In this document: piece by piece, positions 60,289 to 64,000 of the stretch
How positions within the stretch are numbered: position 1 is the stretch's first letter
Layout: every line of letters begins with the position of its first letter
Assembly (NCBI GenBank): GCA_964020085.1
Contig: OZ026609.1
Span: 707,701 to 771,700, forward strand
Length of the DNA: 64,000 bases
DNA from: Micromussa lordhowensis
Taxonomy: Eukaryota > Cnidaria > Anthozoa > Scleractinia > Lobophylliidae
Direction of reading: 5' to 3'
The notes under the pieces: generated by a model
Told to the model about the DNA's origin: nothing
Seen by the model: the letters and a program-made list of their open reading frames with translations, nothing else
The model's database searches: none
Made by a program: the position numbers and the translations under genes

Positions 60289-63200
60289 TTACATTTTTGA
60301 TTGCGATGTTCCAGGCATGTCGATGTCAACAGTTCCGTCACCCAGTCCACTAACGGCCAGTAGATCTGCCGTGCCTGTGACGTCAGGAGGAAGACCCCGC
60401 ACCCCGGCAATGTGATCGAGGTCAAAGTCCAGCGTAGAGTCGACGTCAAAAGCACCTGTGAAGGTATTAAAGAAGAATACTGGTTTAGCCAATAAACTGA
60501 TCAATGTCTGATTTCTCAATATATTAATACTAAGTCAACCTAATTCAAATTCTCCCAACTAGTGTATACCTGCAGTGCCCGCAATACCTGGGTCAGCAGC
60601 AGCGCTGGCATCGATAGCCGCGTCAATGTCAAAATTTGGATCCGTCACATCAAGTCCAGGGACTCCAGTACCTAACACAGAAATCACAACGAGATTTAAA
60701 AGCCACATCTCCACATATAGCTTATTATTAAAAACTGGGTCATTGTATAATGCAATTCAAGGAATTTGATTGGCTATCCATCATGTCATATCCAACGCGC
60801 GCTCGTGGAATAATTGTTAATTATGAGCTCAAATCCGATCAAGGTAAGTTAAACTCCGTAGTGAATCTTGCTTCGACGACTGGATGACGCTCGAAACGTC
60901 AGTTTGTGAATTTAACAATTTACACAACGTAAAACAGTTCAACAGTTTCTTTGAAGATAAATTACTACATAAGTTCGGTGCACTTCGCCAGCGCCTTTGC
61001 GAGATGATCTCCAGTCCGTACACTTATGTTTGCAAACATTAGGGCGCTGAGACTGCGCAGTACGGACTGGAAATTATCTTTAAAACTAATACAAATTTAG
61101 TTTGGTTTGTGTTTCAAAGCTGGACGCTGCTAAGTGGTCACAAAAGCTCCTCCAATTTTCCTTTTTTTCTATAATTACTCCTTTCAAAGAGATGGAATTT
61201 GTTCAAAGGGGGAACGTTTTTTTCCCCTGGCGAAACAGTCGAAAACAACGGTCCATTTTTCCACCAGCCACCCCTCCCTGAAGTTTTTAACATACCTAAT
61301 CCTGTATCAAAATCCAAAGCCGAGCTGCCTGACACAATCCCTGGGGGGAGGTGAGAGGCTCCGGAAAGATTCTGAAGGATTCCCTCCAAATCCGTGCCAT
61401 CAGCGTCGAACAAATCGGCTGTCGAGGGTAATCCCTCAATTCCCGAGGGAACGATCCCTAACCCGCTCGCAGCTGCTATCGAGTCAGAGCTCGCCAAAGC
61501 GACGTGTTGGCCGGCTGAAGCAGTGCCTGAAGAACCCACCGCTGACCCGTCCAGCCCAGCTGTGACGTCAGGAAATGTTGTTCCCATGACAAAGTTTGCA
61601 CCTGAAACGGACGCGAGATCAAACGAAAAGTTATCTGCATCGATAGAGTCTGGCATCACGGTGTCCTTGTTTTTTGATGTAGTTTGGCTGGCTGCCAAGT
61701 TCCCTCCACTCTTAGGGACTTCCTCGGGCAATTGAAAGTTCTGAATGACGTATTCATCATCACGCTTGCGCTTGAGTGTGATTTTCAAGTTCGGCGTTTT
61801 CGTGGAGTCGGGCTTCTTCTCGGGTTGTTTGGCAGCCATCGAGGGAGAGTCTGCCGCGGCAGCCGCTACCTCAGCCGTGGAGAAAGAAAACGTCGGCGAT
61901 ATGGAGGAGAAAGGGAACGCGCTGAACGTAGGAGACGGTGTTTCGAGAGTAAAACCAGTGAACGAGGGTGACGTGCCCAGAAAAACGGGCGTGTTAGGGT
62001 TCGACGGAGTCCCCACGGCCGCACCGAACAGAGCGGAACTGGGAGGGAGCGATAGACTTGCTAATTTGGTAGCTGGTTGCCCTGTGCCAAAAGGTAGCGG
62101 AAGTTCCTCACTGGCCTTGACCGGAAGTTCCTCCAATCTGACACTTTGCGCCTTTCTTATGATGCAACGCATTGCAGCTGGGATTGATAGACACCTGTCA
62201 ATAAAAACAGGATGGTAATAGCCCGCTCTCAACTGAGGAAGCGATGGCCGGTACAAAAACTAAATCAATGGAAAACATCAAGTAAAAAAAGGAGGAAAAA
62301 GCACTGCCTGCCTGACCCCAGACAAAATGCACGGTCTAGATGAAGATTCTGGGATCTAAGTTACCAGTTAAATTTTCAGCAATTTGTCAGCTGTGTCAGC
62401 TATCATTTAGAATTTCAGCGCATTTCTAAACTGAACTATCAGTAAATTTTGCAAATCTCAGATCTCTGCTATTGACTAAAAAAGAAAACAATGCACCATT
62501 TCTCAGCTGACAGTAAAAATTCTAACCAGTTCTCAACTATCGGTTAAAGCCTTTCCAAACTGCTCACCTCTGTGTCACTCTGGATATGTAATCATTGGAG
62601 CAAAACAGAGGTTTTCCAGGCACTGTGGTCAGAGTAGCTTTTACATTAAGATCTTCAGAGACGAAAAAATCAACTGAAACAAAATAAACAACCCACTTAA
62701 CATGGATTTATTGAACTCCGGTGTAAATTCCTCTACAGTCCTATAAGAACAAAACACAAATTTCAAGGAAATACGTTAAGGGTATTGGTCTGGTAACAGG
62801 TTTCGTGCTAGCCGAGGCTTTTAAGTTACCATTTCGATTGAAACTCTCACTGTCATGCAATCTTTCTCATTTAGAAGATTGCGTGATGAGGTTTGTGCGT
62901 GACAGGTAGTCACGTACTCTTCTTTTGATTTCCACTTACTAATGACATGATGACGACATTCTTGAGAGAAATTAAAAGCTGGTCATTATTTAGCTGGTGC
63001 ACTTACTGGAAGCCATGCTGGATGTACAAGGATGTTCAAAGGTCACTGTTAAAGTGAATGGTTCTGATGCTCTAAGCTCAAAAAGAAACTCCTCACTGTC
63101 AGGTTCTGAAACATGTAAAAGAAAACTGTTATTTGATCATCAAAGCTTTGAGTGTACTTATACCAACGTTCTTGGTTCGCCCCCCCAAGATAAATTTCAC

Positions 63201-63341
63201 TTCGATGAAATCGAGGTAGTGACTAAGAACTGCTAATTAAGGATTACGTGAGGCATTAAATCACTTACTTTTCTTGAGAGGCTTGTGGCTTCTTAGAGCG
63301 CTCGTTAATAACGTGTTGAACATCGCTTGCCTTCGAAGTAA
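60289..63341 (-). CDS. Unrecognised Ser/Gly/Asp-rich, probably nuclear protein (3' part, first exon not found)
   Basis: Six minus-strand exons, 63269-63341, 63007-63095, 62568-62673, 61296-62194, 60570-60671 and 60289-60455, keep one frame across all five junctions and end at TAA 60289-60291: about 478 residues, N terminus missing. The first ~110 residues (EEFLFELRASEPFTLTVTFE, IDFFVSEDLNVKATLTTV, YISRVTQRCLSIPAAMRCII) look like a folded, mostly beta domain. Then come a Ser/Pro/Phe-rich stretch (TFSAFPFSSISPTFSFS), a basic cluster (LKITLKRKRDDE) that could be a nuclear signal, and a Gly/Asp/Ala-rich tail with repeated D-hydrophobic-D motifs (TADLFDADGTDLEGIL, STLDFDLDHIAG), reminiscent of acidic activation segments. 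I do not recognise the family. The gene is tail-to-tail with BRPF1. The first listed exon has no in-frame ATG, so at least one more exon lies upstream, perhaps past the window edge. Confidence 0.75.
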
Positions 63342-63640
63342 CTGAAATAAAAATCGTACCCCAACTCAGAAATGAATTTAAATTATAACATAACGTAAGT
63401 TTTAAAACAATTCCTGTTCTAATAGTCCAATCACGACAACACGAAACGTTGTCTGTTACTTAGCAACCATACCACCGAAAAAAGCGCGCCAAACAATTTG
63501 TCTGACACTGGATTCCAACCGAAAACGTGTGGGACAGTTGCAATCTACTTTCCCTCACCATTCAACTAATCGCTTATGTTTTCTCTCATAAAAGTGCACG
63601 AAAAAAGTGTAAAAGGATAGTGGGAATATGTCAAGCACCA
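63342..63640. other. Upstream flank or intron of the unknown gene
   Basis: Minus-strand ATGs here (for example at 63470 and 63592) either hit stops or do not match the phase required by the 63341 acceptor. No exon can be supported. Confidence 0.35.
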
Positions 63641-63649
63641 AAATCATCA

Positions 63650-64000
63650 AATTCGCCAGTATGTTAGGACCGTCTCTGATGAGGTCATTTGCATAATCTT
63701 CGCCAAAATCGTCAACACCCTGCCATACGTTAATTTACATAGTCATGGCTAGCGAAAAGTCGAAACGTCGCCAAAATCGTCAGTTCCGCCAAGCTGATTT
63801 GACAAATTTGAAAAAAGTTCGCCAATATGTGTGGACCACCTCTGATGAGGCAATTTTTTCCTCGCCAAACTCTAAAATCTTCGCTAAAATCGTCAAATCT
63901 GCCATATGTTAGGACCGTATCTTATAAGATAATTTGCATAGCTATGGCTAGCAAAAATTGACTAAACTTTGCCAAAATAGTCAAATTCGGCAATATTTTT
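63650..64000. repeat. Degenerate tandem repeat at right edge
   Basis: Words CGCCA(A/G)TATGTTAGGACC, TCTGATGAGG, CATAGCTATGGCTAGC and CGCCAAAATCGTCAA recur at roughly 65-95 bp steps (63655, 63722, 63818, 63901). The array continues past the window. Confidence 0.7.

Noticed and set aside
61134..62218. Several plus-strand frames of 95-157 residues
   Set aside because: They are antisense shadows of the large minus-strand exon 61296-62194, which is supported by splice phases on both sides.
62568..63095. p53-like DNA-binding domain in the unknown gene
   Set aside because: A faint likeness around YISRVTQRC was considered, but the conserved NHE-type zinc-site residues that follow in p53 proteins are absent.

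Overview
The window is eukaryotic, intron-rich and AT-leaning, with many short inverted-repeat elements and multi-exon genes split by GT-AG introns. The proteins (12-cysteine Ly6-like three-finger proteins, coatomer gamma, a BRPF1-type chromatin scaffold) and the mix of MITEs, SINEs and LINE relics point to a cnidarian, most likely an anthozoan such as a stony coral. That assignment is an inference; no marker gene proves it. Exon borders below were worked out by hand from reading frame and splice signals, and phases close exactly in every gene called.

Left third (1-28 kb): a small Ly6/uPAR-type (LU, three-finger) gene cluster in repeat-rich DNA. A plus-strand gene (253-5377) and a minus-strand locus (13912-18241) share a three-exon design: a 58-nt signal-peptide exon, a phase-1 exon with fingers I-II, and a phase-1 last exon with finger III and a hydrophobic GPI-type tail. 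The minus-strand locus has two exon-2/exon-3 cassettes but only one visible signal-peptide exon. A broken finger-III exon lies at 21915-22082. A divergent member with a Ser/Thr-rich stalk lies at 25699-26816. Blocks of shared non-coding sequence near 8, 10.6, 16.1, 21.5 and 22.5 kb record the duplications. LINE fragments, two identical tRNA-like SINE copies, several foldback elements and ATT-type microsatellites fill the rest. A possible small new gene with 5-residue repeats sits at 12865-13831.

Middle (28.8-44.5 kb): a complete 27-exon gene for the gamma subunit of the COPI coat, 882 residues as assembled. Its introns carry many MITEs and SINEs. Then 4 kb with no recognised gene.

Right third (48.5-64 kb): a 10-exon BRPF1-type gene (1,293 residues as assembled; C2H2 finger, EPL1-like region, PHD-knuckle-PHD, bromodomain, PWWP and an unusual acidic tail). 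Facing it on the minus strand is the 3' part of an unrecognised gene (60289-63341) whose product has a compact N-terminal region, a Ser/Pro/Phe-rich stretch, a basic motif and a long Gly/Asp-rich tail; its first exon was not found. The right edge is a degenerate tandem repeat.

The three gene groups have unrelated jobs: cell-surface proteins, Golgi vesicle traffic, and histone-acetylation scaffolding. Nothing suggests a shared pathway.
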